DNA from: Saccharothrix luteola
GTDB taxonomy: Bacteria; Actinomycetota; Actinomycetes; Mycobacteriales; Pseudonocardiaceae
Direction: 5' to 3'
DNA: 64,000 bases
NCBI RefSeq assembly: GCF_020859565.1
Contig: NZ_JAJHUO010000012.1
Span: 23,766-87,765, forward strand
Shown: piece after piece, positions 26,626-34,296 of the stretch
Layout: each line of letters starts with the position of its first letter
How positions within the stretch are numbered: position 1 is the stretch's first letter
Notes under the pieces: generated by a model
Databases searched by the model: none
Told to the model about the DNA's origin: nothing
The model's input: the letters and a program-made list of their open reading frames with translations, nothing else
Made by a program: the position numbers and the translations under genes

Positions 26626-27201
26626 ATGCGGGTGTGCGTGTTCTGCGGTTCCTCCAGCGGACGGGTGAGGCACGTCGAGGTGGCTCGGAAAGTCGGCCGC
26701 ACGTTGGCCGAACGGGGCATCGAAGTCGTCTACGGCGGCGGGCGGGTCGGGACGATGGGTGCGCTGGCCGACGGCGCGATGACGGCGGGCGGGTCGGTCA
26801 TCGGGGTGATCCCGGGCAGCCTGGTCGACTGGGAAGTGGCGCACGAGAATCTCACGGAACTCCACGTCGTCGAGTCCATGCACGAGCGCAAGGCGTTGAT
26901 GGCCGAGCTGGCCGACGCCTTCCTCACCCTGCCGGGCGGCGCGGGCACGTTGGAAGAGCTGTTCGAGGTGTGGACGTGGGCCCAACTCGGCCTGCACACC
27001 AAGCCGGTGGCGCTGCTCGACGTCGACGGCTACTTCACGCACCTGATCAAGATGATCGACCACATGGTGGAGGAGGGGTTCCTCAAGCCGCCCTACCGGG
27101 ACATGCTGCTGGTGGACCACGATCTCGACCGGCTCCTCACCCGGTGTGGCGACTACCGGCCCCCGGACTACACCTGGACCGACGACCACCCCCTGTCATA
27201 G
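26626..27201 (+). CDS. LOG family protein (TIGR00730, nucleotide phosphoribohydrolase-like)
   Basis: 191 residues from the ATG at 26626 (a GTG two codons earlier is possible). Motifs are VCVFCGSS at the N-terminus, YGGGRVGTMG, SMHERKALM and the family signature LPGGAGTLEELFE. Proteins of this family cleave cytokinin riboside 5'-monophosphates or other nucleotides (AMP, IMP) to the free base and ribose phosphate; in bacteria they are mainly nucleotide salvage or stress enzymes. Single gene, followed about 100 bases later by a serine hydrolase gene in the same direction. Confidence 0.93.
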   Translation: MRVCVFCGSSSGRVRHVEVARKVGRTLAERGIEVVYGGGRVGTMGALADGAMTAGGSVIGVIPGSLVDWEVAHENLTELHVVESMHERKALMAELADAFLTLPGGAGTLEELFEVWTWAQLGLHTKPVALLDVDGYFTHLIKMIDHMVEEGFLKPPYRDMLLVDHDLDRLLTRCGDYRPPDYTWTDDHPLS

Positions 27202-27298
27202 CCCCGAAACCCCTGCCACGGCACGGGGAAATCGGTACCGTGTGAGTTTCAACCCGAAGGGTTTTCGCAAAGTTTCGCGCCATCCGGGGGGCAGGGCG

Positions 27299-28666
27299 AT
27301 GGACATCAAACACTGGGGGCGACGGTTGGCGGAGCTGTGCGAGGCGCACCAGGTGCCTGGCGCTTCGCTGGCGGTCCTGGTCGACGGCGAGATCCACGAG
27401 TGCGCGACGGGAGTGCTGCACCGCGGCACCGGCGTCGAGGCCACCACGGACTCGCTGTTCCAGATCGGCTCGATCACCAAGCTCTACACCGCCACCTTGA
27501 TCATGCAGCTGGTCGCCGAAGGCGCGCTCGACCTGGACGCGCCGGTGATCTCCGTGCTGCCGGAGTTCGCCGTGGCCGACGCCGTGGCGACCAAGACCGT
27601 GACGACCCGCCAACTGCTGTCGCACACCAGCGGCATCGACGGCGACTTCTTCCACGACACCGGGCGGGGCGACGACTGCGTGGCCGCCTACGTCGCGGCG
27701 TGCGCGGGCCTCGGGCAGAACCACCCGCCGGGCGCCACGATGTCCTACTGCAACAGCGGGTTCACCGTGCTCGGCCGGATCATCGAGGTGCTCACCGGCC
27801 AGGTCTGGGACGACGTCCTGCGCGAACGCCTGCTCGACCCGATCGGCGCGCACAGCACGGTGACCCTGGCCGAGGACGTGCTGCGGTTCCGCTCGGCCCT
27901 GGGCCACCTCGGCGAACCCGGCGAAGAGCCCGTGCCCGCACCCGTGTGGGGACTGGCCAGGTCCGCCGGCCCGGCCGGGACGATCAACGCCACCGCCGCC
28001 GACGTCGTCCGCTTCGCCCGGCTGCACCTGGACGGCGGCCGGGCCCCGGACGGCACGGTGGTCCTGCCCGCCGAGCAGGTGGCCGCGATGCGCCGGCCGT
28101 TCGTGCAGCTGCCCGCGGGCCCGGCGCACCACATGTGCTGGGGCCTCGGGTGGATCGTCTACGACTGGCCGGGCGGCCCGGTGATCGGGCACGACGGCGC
28201 GACGGTCGGGCAGAAGGCGTTCCTGCGGGTCGTGCCCGAGTCGAACGTGGCGATCGCCCTGCTCACCAACGGCGGCGTGCCCGCCGAGGTCTACCAGCGG
28301 CTGTTCACCGAGATGCTGGCCGAGCTGGCCGGTGTCGCGGTGCCGGACTTCCAGCCGCCCGCCGAACCGCCCGAGGTGGACGTCTCCCGGTACGTCGGCT
28401 CGTACGTGCGCGAGGGCTACGACGTCGAGGTGACCGAGCAGGACGGTGTGCTGCACCTGCGCGGCGAGAGCATCGGCGAGCTCGCGGCGATCAACGCGGT
28501 GACCACCGCGGTGCTCGTGCCGGTGGAGGAAGGGCTGTTCGCCGCACGGCGCAACGAGCACGAGCCGTGGGTGCCGGTGGTGTTCTACACGCTGCCGGAC
28601 GGCTCGCCGTACCTGCACTTCAGCCTGCGCGCCACGCCCAAGGGCACGGGAACGACCCGCTTCTAG
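27299..28666 (+). CDS. Serine hydrolase (beta-lactamase/D-alanyl-D-alanine carboxypeptidase-like)
   Basis: 455 residues. The ATG at 27299 follows a G-rich ribosome site. Catalytic motifs are SITK in FQIGSITKLYTATL, YCN in MSYCNSGFTVLG and HDG in VIGHDGATVGQKAF, matching class C beta-lactamase-like hydrolases (AmpC/EstB/ClbP group). A C-terminal lipocalin-like domain (VSRYVGSYVREGYDVEVTEQDG) is often attached in this group. No signal peptide is present, so an intracellular peptidase or esterase function is more likely than resistance. Unlike the enzyme at 2676-3779 it has the standard YxN motif. Confidence 0.92.
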   Translation: MDIKHWGRRLAELCEAHQVPGASLAVLVDGEIHECATGVLHRGTGVEATTDSLFQIGSITKLYTATLIMQLVAEGALDLDAPVISVLPEFAVADAVATKTVTTRQLLSHTSGIDGDFFHDTGRGDDCVAAYVAACAGLGQNHPPGATMSYCNSGFTVLGRIIEVLTGQVWDDVLRERLLDPIGAHSTVTLAEDVLRFRSALGHLGEPGEEPVPAPVWGLARSAGPAGTINATAADVVRFARLHLDGGRAPDGTVVLPAEQVAAMRRPFVQLPAGPAHHMCWGLGWIVYDWPGGPVIGHDGATVGQKAFLRVVPESNVAIALLTNGGVPAEVYQRLFTEMLAELAGVAVPDFQPPAEPPEVDVSRYVGSYVREGYDVEVTEQDGVLHLRGESIGELAAINAVTTAVLVPVEEGLFAARRNEHEPWVPVVFYTLPDGSPYLHFSLRATPKGTGTTRF

Positions 28667-28685
28667 AGGAGAACTGCTGCCCGGA

Positions 28686-28733
28686 GAACGGCCGGCCGCC
28701 CGAACGGCCGGCCGCCCGAACGGCCGGCCGTCA
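28686..28733. repeat. Three tandem 16-base CGGCCGG units between convergent genes
   Basis: The unit GAACGGCCGGCCGCCC is repeated three times head to tail (28686-28701, 28702-28717, and a third copy with a changed end to 28733). Each unit contains the palindrome CGGCCG, so units can pair with each other in several registers. It lies exactly between the ends of two convergent genes and probably acts as a bidirectional terminator. Confidence 0.85.
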
Positions 28734-29531
28734 GGGAAACGGCCAGCCGTTCGGGCGGCAGACCTTGCCGTCCGTCGGAATCGTCACGCCCTGCGGCACA
28801 CCCGCGATGATGGCGGCCACCTCGTCGTTCGACGTGCTGAACGTCTGCTGCATCATCACCGGCGCGACCCCGCCGTGCGCCGCGCACGGCCGGTGGCCTT
28901 CGCCCAACGCGTGCCCCACCTCGTGGTTGACCACGTACCGGCGGTAGGAGGTCAGGTCACCGTCGAACGCGACCGCCCCGCGCACCCACCGCGCCGCGCT
29001 GAGGTGCACCAAGCCGCCGTTGCGGCACGACACGTCGACCGGGATCTCGTACCCGCACACCGCACGGGCGGTGTTCTGCGAGGTCAACCGGATCCGGATG
29101 GCCGCGGGCCCGGTCACCCGCCGGAACGCGACGTCACCGCGCGCGGTCCAGCTGCGCGGGTCGGACAGCGTCTCCTGCACGAACGCGGCGAACCCCTGCT
29201 CGTCGTAGACCACCCCGTCCTCGACCTCCACCGAGTACGTGCGCACGACCCCCGCACCGACGACCGGCGACGACCCCGGCACGGCGTGGAACGTCCCGTG
29301 CCCCTCCGTCGGGATCGGGCCGCCGTCGGGCAGGTCCGAGCTGGACGCGTACACCCGCCTGACAGCAGTAGTAGTCGAAGCGACCGACGTGGTCCGGACC
29401 GCGGCGCTGGTCGTGGTCCGGTGAGTGGTCGTCACGGCGGACTGGGCGGCGGTGCGCTCGCCCGCGAACTGGACGAACGTCAACAGCAGGGCGGTGACGC
29501 CACAGGCGAACAGGACCACGCGGACGTTCAT
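28731..29531 (-). CDS. Secreted DUF3152 matrixin-like zinc metalloprotease
   Basis: 266 residues from the ATG at 29531; an N-terminal hydrophobic signal/anchor (VRVVLFACGVTALLLTFVQFAG) precedes a Thr/Ser-rich spacer and the DUF3152 domain (about 80-266). The zinc motif is HEVGHALGEGH, the extended HExxHxxGxxH of metzincins, followed by a likely Met-turn (APVMMQQT). Cysteines (AVCGYEIPVDVSC, CAAHGG, VCRPNGWPFP) suggest disulfides. Such proteins are conserved in actinomycetes but poorly studied; a cell-envelope peptidase role is inferred. It is divergent from the two-component operon, with only 79 bases between, so both may share control. Confidence 0.9.
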   Translation of the reverse strand: MNVRVVLFACGVTALLLTFVQFAGERTAAQSAVTTTHRTTTSAAVRTTSVASTTTAVRRVYASSSDLPDGGPIPTEGHGTFHAVPGSSPVVGAGVVRTYSVEVEDGVVYDEQGFAAFVQETLSDPRSWTARGDVAFRRVTGPAAIRIRLTSQNTARAVCGYEIPVDVSCRNGGLVHLSAARWVRGAVAFDGDLTSYRRYVVNHEVGHALGEGHRPCAAHGGVAPVMMQQTFSTSNDEVAAIIAGVPQGVTIPTDGKVCRPNGWPFP

Positions 29532-29610
29532 GGTCCCCAAGATCGGGACGAACTGTGAAGAACCTGTTGCCGTCCTGCTCGATGACCGTGAAGGTCGGCA
29601 TACTGCGGTC

Positions 29611-30276
29611 GTGTGCGCCCACATCCTCGTCGCCGAGGACAACCCCCACCAGGCCGAACTCGTCCGCCGCTACCTGGAGCACGACGGGCACTCGGTGGTG
29701 GTCGTGCACGACGGGCGGTCCGCGATCGACGAGGCGCGCCGCCGCGACCCGGACCTGCTGGTGCTCGACGTGATGATGCCGGCGGTGGACGGGCTGGACG
29801 TGGTGCGCGTGCTGCGCGCCGACTCCGACGTGCCGATCGTGCTGCTCACCGCCCGGTCGGCGGAGGACGACGTGCTGCTCGGGTTCGACCTGGGCGCGGA
29901 CGACTACGTGACCAAGCCGTTCCGGCCGCGCCAGCTCGTGGCCCGCGTCCGCACGATCCTGCGCCGCGCCGGCCGCGCCCGCGTCACCAACGCCGCCGTG
30001 CTCAAGGTCGGCGACATCGTGGTCGACCCGATCCGGCACGAGGTGACGCTGGCCGGTGAGCCGGTGGTGCTGACCCCGACCGAGTTCCGGTTGCTGTCGA
30101 CGCTGGCCGCCCAGCCGCACCGGGTGTTCACCCGCGGCCAGTTGCTCCAGGACGGCTTCACCACCGAGCGGACCGTGGACGTGCACGTGGTCAAGCTGCG
30201 CCGCAAGATCGAGCACGACCCGCGCCGGCCGCGTCGGCTCCTGACCGTCTACGGGATCGGCTACAAGCTGGTATGA
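29611..30276 (+). CDS. OmpR/PhoB family response regulator
   Basis: 221 residues from the GTG at 29611. Receiver domain at 1-120: acidic pair in VAEDN, phospho-acceptor Asp53 (LLVLDVMMP), Thr80 and Lys102 (VTKPF). The C-terminal winged helix (about 130-221) carries LTPTEFRLLSTLA and the recognition region TVDVHVVKLRRKIEHDPRRPRRLLTVYGIGYKLV. The stop overlaps the start of the kinase gene (ATGA), so the pair is translationally coupled. The short divergent region shared with the DUF3152 protease hints at that gene as a target. Confidence 0.95.
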   Translation: MCAHILVAEDNPHQAELVRRYLEHDGHSVVVVHDGRSAIDEARRRDPDLLVLDVMMPAVDGLDVVRVLRADSDVPIVLLTARSAEDDVLLGFDLGADDYVTKPFRPRQLVARVRTILRRAGRARVTNAAVLKVGDIVVDPIRHEVTLAGEPVVLTPTEFRLLSTLAAQPHRVFTRGQLLQDGFTTERTVDVHVVKLRRKIEHDPRRPRRLLTVYGIGYKLV

Positions 30277-31997
30277 GCCTGCTCTTCCGCATCTTCGCGG
30301 TGTCCCTGGTGATCGCCGGCTCGTCCATCGCGGTCACCGCCTGGCTCGCCACCCAGGCCACCACCGGCAGCATCCGCCAGGAGCAGGGCGAGGCGCTGGC
30401 CACCGACGCGTCGATCTACGACCGGCTGCTCGGGTACGCGGCCGACCACCCGTCCTGGGCCGACGTCCAGTCCACAGTGGACACGATCGCGCGCGAGACC
30501 GGTCGGCGGATAGCCTTGACCACGTGGGACCGCACGCCGATCGCGGACTCCGGTGACGCGGGCTCGCCGCAGCTGCCGGTGAACCCGACCGTGGTCGTGG
30601 ACCCGCTGAACGTGAACCCGGTGCTCAAGCCCGGCGGTGTGGACGAGATCGACCCGCGCGCGGTCGGCCCGTTCAAGCTCACCCCGCAGGAGCGGGCGGA
30701 CCTGGGCGAACGGGCCGAGGCCGTCGCCGCGTGCGACGGTCGGACGGTGGTGGTGCAGCCGAGCGGGCGCCCGGTGCTGCGCGGGCAGCGCACCCTGCCG
30801 CCCGCCAGGTACGACGAGTGCCCGGTGGAGGACGCGCTGTACGCGGCCACGGAGACGGAGCAGAAGGCGGGCGCCGAACTGTACGAGCTGGTCAAGGGCT
30901 GTCCCGGAGCAGCGGCTCTGAAAGCGGCCTTGACGCCGTGGCTGTCGCGGGACGGCGCCGACTGGTCGCGCCCGACCCCGGAGAGCAGGCCCGGGGACGC
31001 GGCGTGCCTGGCCTCCGCCCGGCGGCACCAGCTCGCGCCGTACGTCGCGCCCGCCGCCCTGCTGTTCCTGACCGAGCCGACGGGCGCCCGACCGGAGACC
31101 GTCGACCTGTCCACGGCGGGCGTCACGCGCATCGCGTGGACGGCGCTCGGCATCCTGGCCCTCGCAGGGCTCGCGTCCTGGCTGACGGCCAACCACCTGG
31201 TCCGACCGATCCGCGCGCTCACCGCCGCGACCCAGCGGATGGGCGCGGGCGACCGGGAGGTGCGGGTGAGCGCGGCCAAGGGCGAGATCGGCGAGCTGGC
31301 CAGGTCGTTCAACGCCATGTCGGCCAAGCTCGCCGACACCGAGCGGCAGCGCCAGGCGATGGTCGGCGACGTCGCGCACGAGCTGCGGACGCCGTTGAGC
31401 AACGTCACCGGGTGGCTGGAGGCGGCCCAGGACGGCGTCGCGGCGACCGACCAGCGGCTGGTGGCGTTGCTGGCGGAGGAATCCCTGGTGCTGCAACGGC
31501 TCGTGGACGACCTGCACGACCTCGCGCAGGCCGACGCGGGCACGTTGCGCCTGCACCCGGAGCCGATCGACGCGGCCGACGTGATCGAGCAGGTGGTGGC
31601 CGCGCACGCCAACGGCGACGTCACCGTCACCTCGCGGACCGAGGGGGAGCTGTTCCTGGTCGCCGACCCGGTGCGGCTGCGGCAGGCGGTGGAGAACCTG
31701 GTCACCAACGCGATCCGCTACACACCGGCCGGCGGCGCGGTGTCGGTCACGGGCCGGCTCGACCGCGGCGTCGTGATCGAGGTGGCCGACACCGGCGTCG
31801 GCATCGCGCCGGACGACCTGCCGCACGTGTTCGAGCGGTTCTGGCGGGCCGACAAGTCGCGCAGCCGCAGCACCGGCGGCAGCGGCCTCGGCCTGGCCAT
31901 CACCCGGCACCTGGTCGAGGCGCACGGCGGCGCGGTGACGGCCGCCGCCGAACCCGGCTCGGGCGCGACGTTCCGGATCACCCTGCCCGTGCCCTGA
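30273..31997 (+). CDS. Sensor histidine kinase, partner of the OmpR regulator
   Basis: 574 residues. Two membrane segments (about 5-27 and 283-303) enclose an extracytoplasmic sensor of about 255 residues, unusually long for this class and containing five cysteines (CDG, DECP, GCPG, AACLA), so disulfide or metal sensing is possible. HAMP domain follows at about 304-355, H-box GDVAHELRTPLSN with phospho-His369, N-box ENLVTNAIRYT, and G boxes DTGVGI and GGSGLGLAI. The start overlaps the regulator stop. The signal is unknown. Confidence 0.95.
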   Translation: MSLLFRIFAVSLVIAGSSIAVTAWLATQATTGSIRQEQGEALATDASIYDRLLGYAADHPSWADVQSTVDTIARETGRRIALTTWDRTPIADSGDAGSPQLPVNPTVVVDPLNVNPVLKPGGVDEIDPRAVGPFKLTPQERADLGERAEAVAACDGRTVVVQPSGRPVLRGQRTLPPARYDECPVEDALYAATETEQKAGAELYELVKGCPGAAALKAALTPWLSRDGADWSRPTPESRPGDAACLASARRHQLAPYVAPAALLFLTEPTGARPETVDLSTAGVTRIAWTALGILALAGLASWLTANHLVRPIRALTAATQRMGAGDREVRVSAAKGEIGELARSFNAMSAKLADTERQRQAMVGDVAHELRTPLSNVTGWLEAAQDGVAATDQRLVALLAEESLVLQRLVDDLHDLAQADAGTLRLHPEPIDAADVIEQVVAAHANGDVTVTSRTEGELFLVADPVRLRQAVENLVTNAIRYTPAGGAVSVTGRLDRGVVIEVADTGVGIAPDDLPHVFERFWRADKSRSRSTGGSGLGLAITRHLVEAHGGAVTAAAEPGSGATFRITLPVP

Positions 31998-31999
31998 GG

Positions 32000-32656
32000 T
32001 CAGCTGTCCTTGATGGTGATGCCGAGCGTCTGGGCGAACGCGGGCGCCAGGTCGATCGCCTGGGTGGAGGTGATCATCGCGCCGCGCAACGAGGCGAAAC
32101 CGTTGCGGATGCCCAACTCGGCGGCGTCGCGCAGGTCGACCTTCTTCAGCGCCACGCCCTCGAACCGGAGGTCTTCGAGCGTCGAGCCGGGGAACGTGAC
32201 GTCGGTCAGCTCGGCCTCGGTGAAGTCCACGTCGCGCAGCACGCAGTTGACGAACGCGACATCGCGCAGCTTGGCGCCGCGCAGGTTGACCGAGACGAGC
32301 TTGCAGCCGAAGAACGTGGCGCGGCTCAGCCCGGCCTCGAACATCGCCACCCCGGCGAACGCGCTGTTCACGACTTCCGCGTCGAGCCACCCGCTTTCGG
32401 CCAGGTCGGTGCCGATCACCTGCACGCCGTGCAGCCACACGTCGTTGAACCGCGACCGCCGCAGTGTTCCCTCGGTGAACCGGACCGCGGACAGCGCCGA
32501 CTCGCTGAACCGCGCGTTGCCGGCGGCGAGTTCGTCGAACTCCTGGTCGGCGATGTGGACGACGTTGTAGTCGCCACCCGACTCCAGCCGCCCGCCGTCG
32601 TGGTCTTCCAGGTAGGCGGCGAACGGCAGGTCCGCGAGCGTGCGGGGTTCCGGCAT
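32000..32656 (-). CDS. Pentapeptide repeat protein
   Basis: 218 residues from the ATG at 32656. About 20 degenerate A(D/N)LxX-type pentapeptides run from residue 45 to 175 (ARFSESALSAVRFTEGTLRRSRFNDVWL, VNLRGAKLRDVAFVNCVLRDVDFTEAELTDVTF), which should fold as a right-handed quadrilateral beta-helix. The C-terminal region (GIRNGFASLRGAMITSTQAIDLAPAFAQTLGI) is not repeated and resembles the cap found in relatives. Some such proteins mimic DNA and protect gyrase, but function cannot be deduced here. It is convergent to the kinase gene with two bases between stops. Confidence 0.9.
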   Translation of the reverse strand: MPEPRTLADLPFAAYLEDHDGGRLESGGDYNVVHIADQEFDELAAGNARFSESALSAVRFTEGTLRRSRFNDVWLHGVQVIGTDLAESGWLDAEVVNSAFAGVAMFEAGLSRATFFGCKLVSVNLRGAKLRDVAFVNCVLRDVDFTEAELTDVTFPGSTLEDLRFEGVALKKVDLRDAAELGIRNGFASLRGAMITSTQAIDLAPAFAQTLGITIKDS

Positions 32657-32737
32657 GCGGGGGATGGTAGTCGGCTGTCGAATAACGCCGTGCTCCGGCG
32701 ATAGGTGAAGGGGGGATGTGCAGGAGGGAAGCAACCG

Positions 32738-34171
32738 ATGTCTCGATTACGAAGATCCACGGGCGCGCTGCTGCTGGCGGCCGTCGTGTGCGCCGGGGCC
32801 TCGACCGGCCCCGCGTTCGCCGGCCCCGCCACCGACCCGACCGCCACCGACCCAGCCGCCACCGACCCAGCCGCCACCGACCCAGCCGCCACCGACCCGG
32901 CCGCCACCGACCCGGCCGCCACCGAGCCGGCCACCACCGAGCCGGCCACCACCGAGCCGACCACCACCGAGCCGACCACCACCGACCCGACCGAACCTGT
33001 CACGACCGAACCGGCCACCGACAACACCACCACGTCCACCGTCCCGATCATGGTCCAGCGCGGCCACTACACGGGAGTCGTCTACGGCGACCGGAACGGC
33101 AACGTGGCGATGGACCCGGGCGAGGCCCTGGTCGACGTGCAGCTCAGCGCGACCGGGGGCGTGCCCCACGCCTCGTACTCCGCGGTGACCGACTCCACCG
33201 GCCGCTTCACGTTCCACGACCTGCCGCACGGCGAGTACCGGACGACGGTGCACACCTTCGACTGGTCGTTCCAGGCCCCACCGGTCCAGGTGGACGGTGT
33301 GGACGATCCGGACGTGGTGATCCGCGGCGCGCACCTGGTGGACCGGGTGCTCACCGCCGCCGCGAACTTCGACCGGCCGAGCTACCGGCTCGGTGACACC
33401 GCCCGCATGACTCTGGTCCTGACCAACAGCGGATCCGCCCCGCTCCCGGGGATCACGGCGGCGTGCGATTCGCCCGGCGGGACGCCCGTCTTCGAGGACC
33501 TGGTGGGAGCCGGCGTCACCGTGCCCGCGAACTCCACCTGGACCACCAGCGCGCCGGTCACGATCAACGCCGAGGCCGTGGCCAGGGGCGCGCTGGTGGT
33601 CGGCTGCACCTTCGGCTCCCCACCGCACTCCAACGGGTACGTCTTCGCCCGCGCGATCGCGAGGGTGCCCGGCGGCAGGGCGGACCTGGTAGTCGGCCAA
33701 GTGGGGTTCTCCAGCCGCCCGCCGACGCTCAGCCCCCGGCCCGGCCCGCCGTTGCCGAACGTGAAGGTGTACTTGAAGGACCAGGTCACCGGTGCGGTGA
33801 TCGCCCGCGCGATCACCGATGCCCTGGGCCGCTTCGAGTTCCGCGACGTGCCGGCGGGCGTGCACGACTTCGGCGTCGTCGGACCGTACGCGGCCCTCGG
33901 CAACCGGCAGTTCCAGGACTTCCACGTCCGGGTCGGTCCGTACCAGGACGTCGGCTTCGTCTACGTCACCACGGGACCGGACCAGCCCGACCCCGATCCC
34001 GCGCCACCGACCGGCGACCCGTCCGAGCCCGCACCGCCGGGCGCCGGGCCGGGTCGACAGCCGACGCTCGCGGCGACGGGGGCGGACGTCGCCTGGCTCG
34101 CGCTGGGCGGCCTGCTGACGCTCCTCGCCGGCCTCGGCCTGGTCACGCGCGCCCGGAGGAGCCGCGCCTGA
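32738..34171 (+). CDS. Cell-surface protein with LAATG sortase-type anchor and repeat stalk
   Basis: 477 residues from MSRLRRSTGALLL; a signal peptide ends near AFAGPA. Residues about 30-95 are a low-complexity stalk of DPAAT, EPATT and EPTTT repeats. Two carboxypeptidase-regulatory/SdrD-like beta-sandwich domains follow (GVVYGDRNGNVAMDPGEALVDVQLSA... and VKVYLKDQVTGAVIARAITDALGRFEF), separated by a CARDB/DUF11-like region (MTLVLTNSGSAPLPGITAAC). After a proline-rich stretch comes LAATGADVAWLALGGLLTLLAGLGLV then RARRSRA, a sorting signal with the LAxTG form used by class E sortases. No sortase gene lies in the window. The ligand is unknown. Confidence 0.88.
   Translation: MSRLRRSTGALLLAAVVCAGASTGPAFAGPATDPTATDPAATDPAATDPAATDPAATDPAATEPATTEPATTEPTTTEPTTTDPTEPVTTEPATDNTTTSTVPIMVQRGHYTGVVYGDRNGNVAMDPGEALVDVQLSATGGVPHASYSAVTDSTGRFTFHDLPHGEYRTTVHTFDWSFQAPPVQVDGVDDPDVVIRGAHLVDRVLTAAANFDRPSYRLGDTARMTLVLTNSGSAPLPGITAACDSPGGTPVFEDLVGAGVTVPANSTWTTSAPVTINAEAVARGALVVGCTFGSPPHSNGYVFARAIARVPGGRADLVVGQVGFSSRPPTLSPRPGPPLPNVKVYLKDQVTGAVIARAITDALGRFEFRDVPAGVHDFGVVGPYAALGNRQFQDFHVRVGPYQDVGFVYVTTGPDQPDPDPAPPTGDPSEPAPPGAGPGRQPTLAATGADVAWLALGGLLTLLAGLGLVTRARRSRA
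32830..32990. repeat. 15-base tandem repeat coding for DPAAT/EPTTT stalk
   Basis: About eleven imperfect copies of a 15-base unit (ACCGACCCAGCCGCC and variants with GAGCCGACCACC) encode the five-residue stalk repeats of the surface protein. The first copies are nearly identical, later ones have diverged, suggesting growth by slippage from the 5' side. Confidence 0.85.
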
Positions 34172-34181
34172 CCACGTGACA

Positions 34182-34214
34182 ACGTGAGGCGGGCCCGCGA
34201 CGCCCGCCTCACGT
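34182..34214. terminator. Hairpin after surface protein gene
   Basis: Perfect 13-base arms ACGTGAGGCGGGC (34182-34194) and its complement (34202-34214) around a 7-base loop, 11 bases after the stop. No T run. Confidence 0.75.
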
Positions 34215-34234
34215 GGCGGTGCCCACATCCTCTA

Positions 34235-34255
34235 TTGGGAACGATAATCATCTTG
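34235..34255. promoter_or_regulatory. Probable Zur (zinc) box
   Basis: The AT-rich word TTGGGAACGATAATCATCT (from 34235) in otherwise GC-rich DNA resembles actinobacterial Zur operators built around GAAAAYGATWATCATTTTC. Its core GATAATC is palindromic except for the centre, and it lies about 45-60 bases before the start of the ABC lipoprotein gene. A Fur-like site is the alternative; it does not resemble the IdeR/DmdR iron box (TTAGGTTAGGCTAACC). Confidence 0.5.
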
Positions 34256-34296
34256 TTAGGTTCACGGCGCTCTGTCACCGAACGCTGGGACGACCC

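Noticed and set aside
28686..28733. Possible CRISPR-like repeats
   Set aside because: Units are contiguous without spacers and only 16 bases long.
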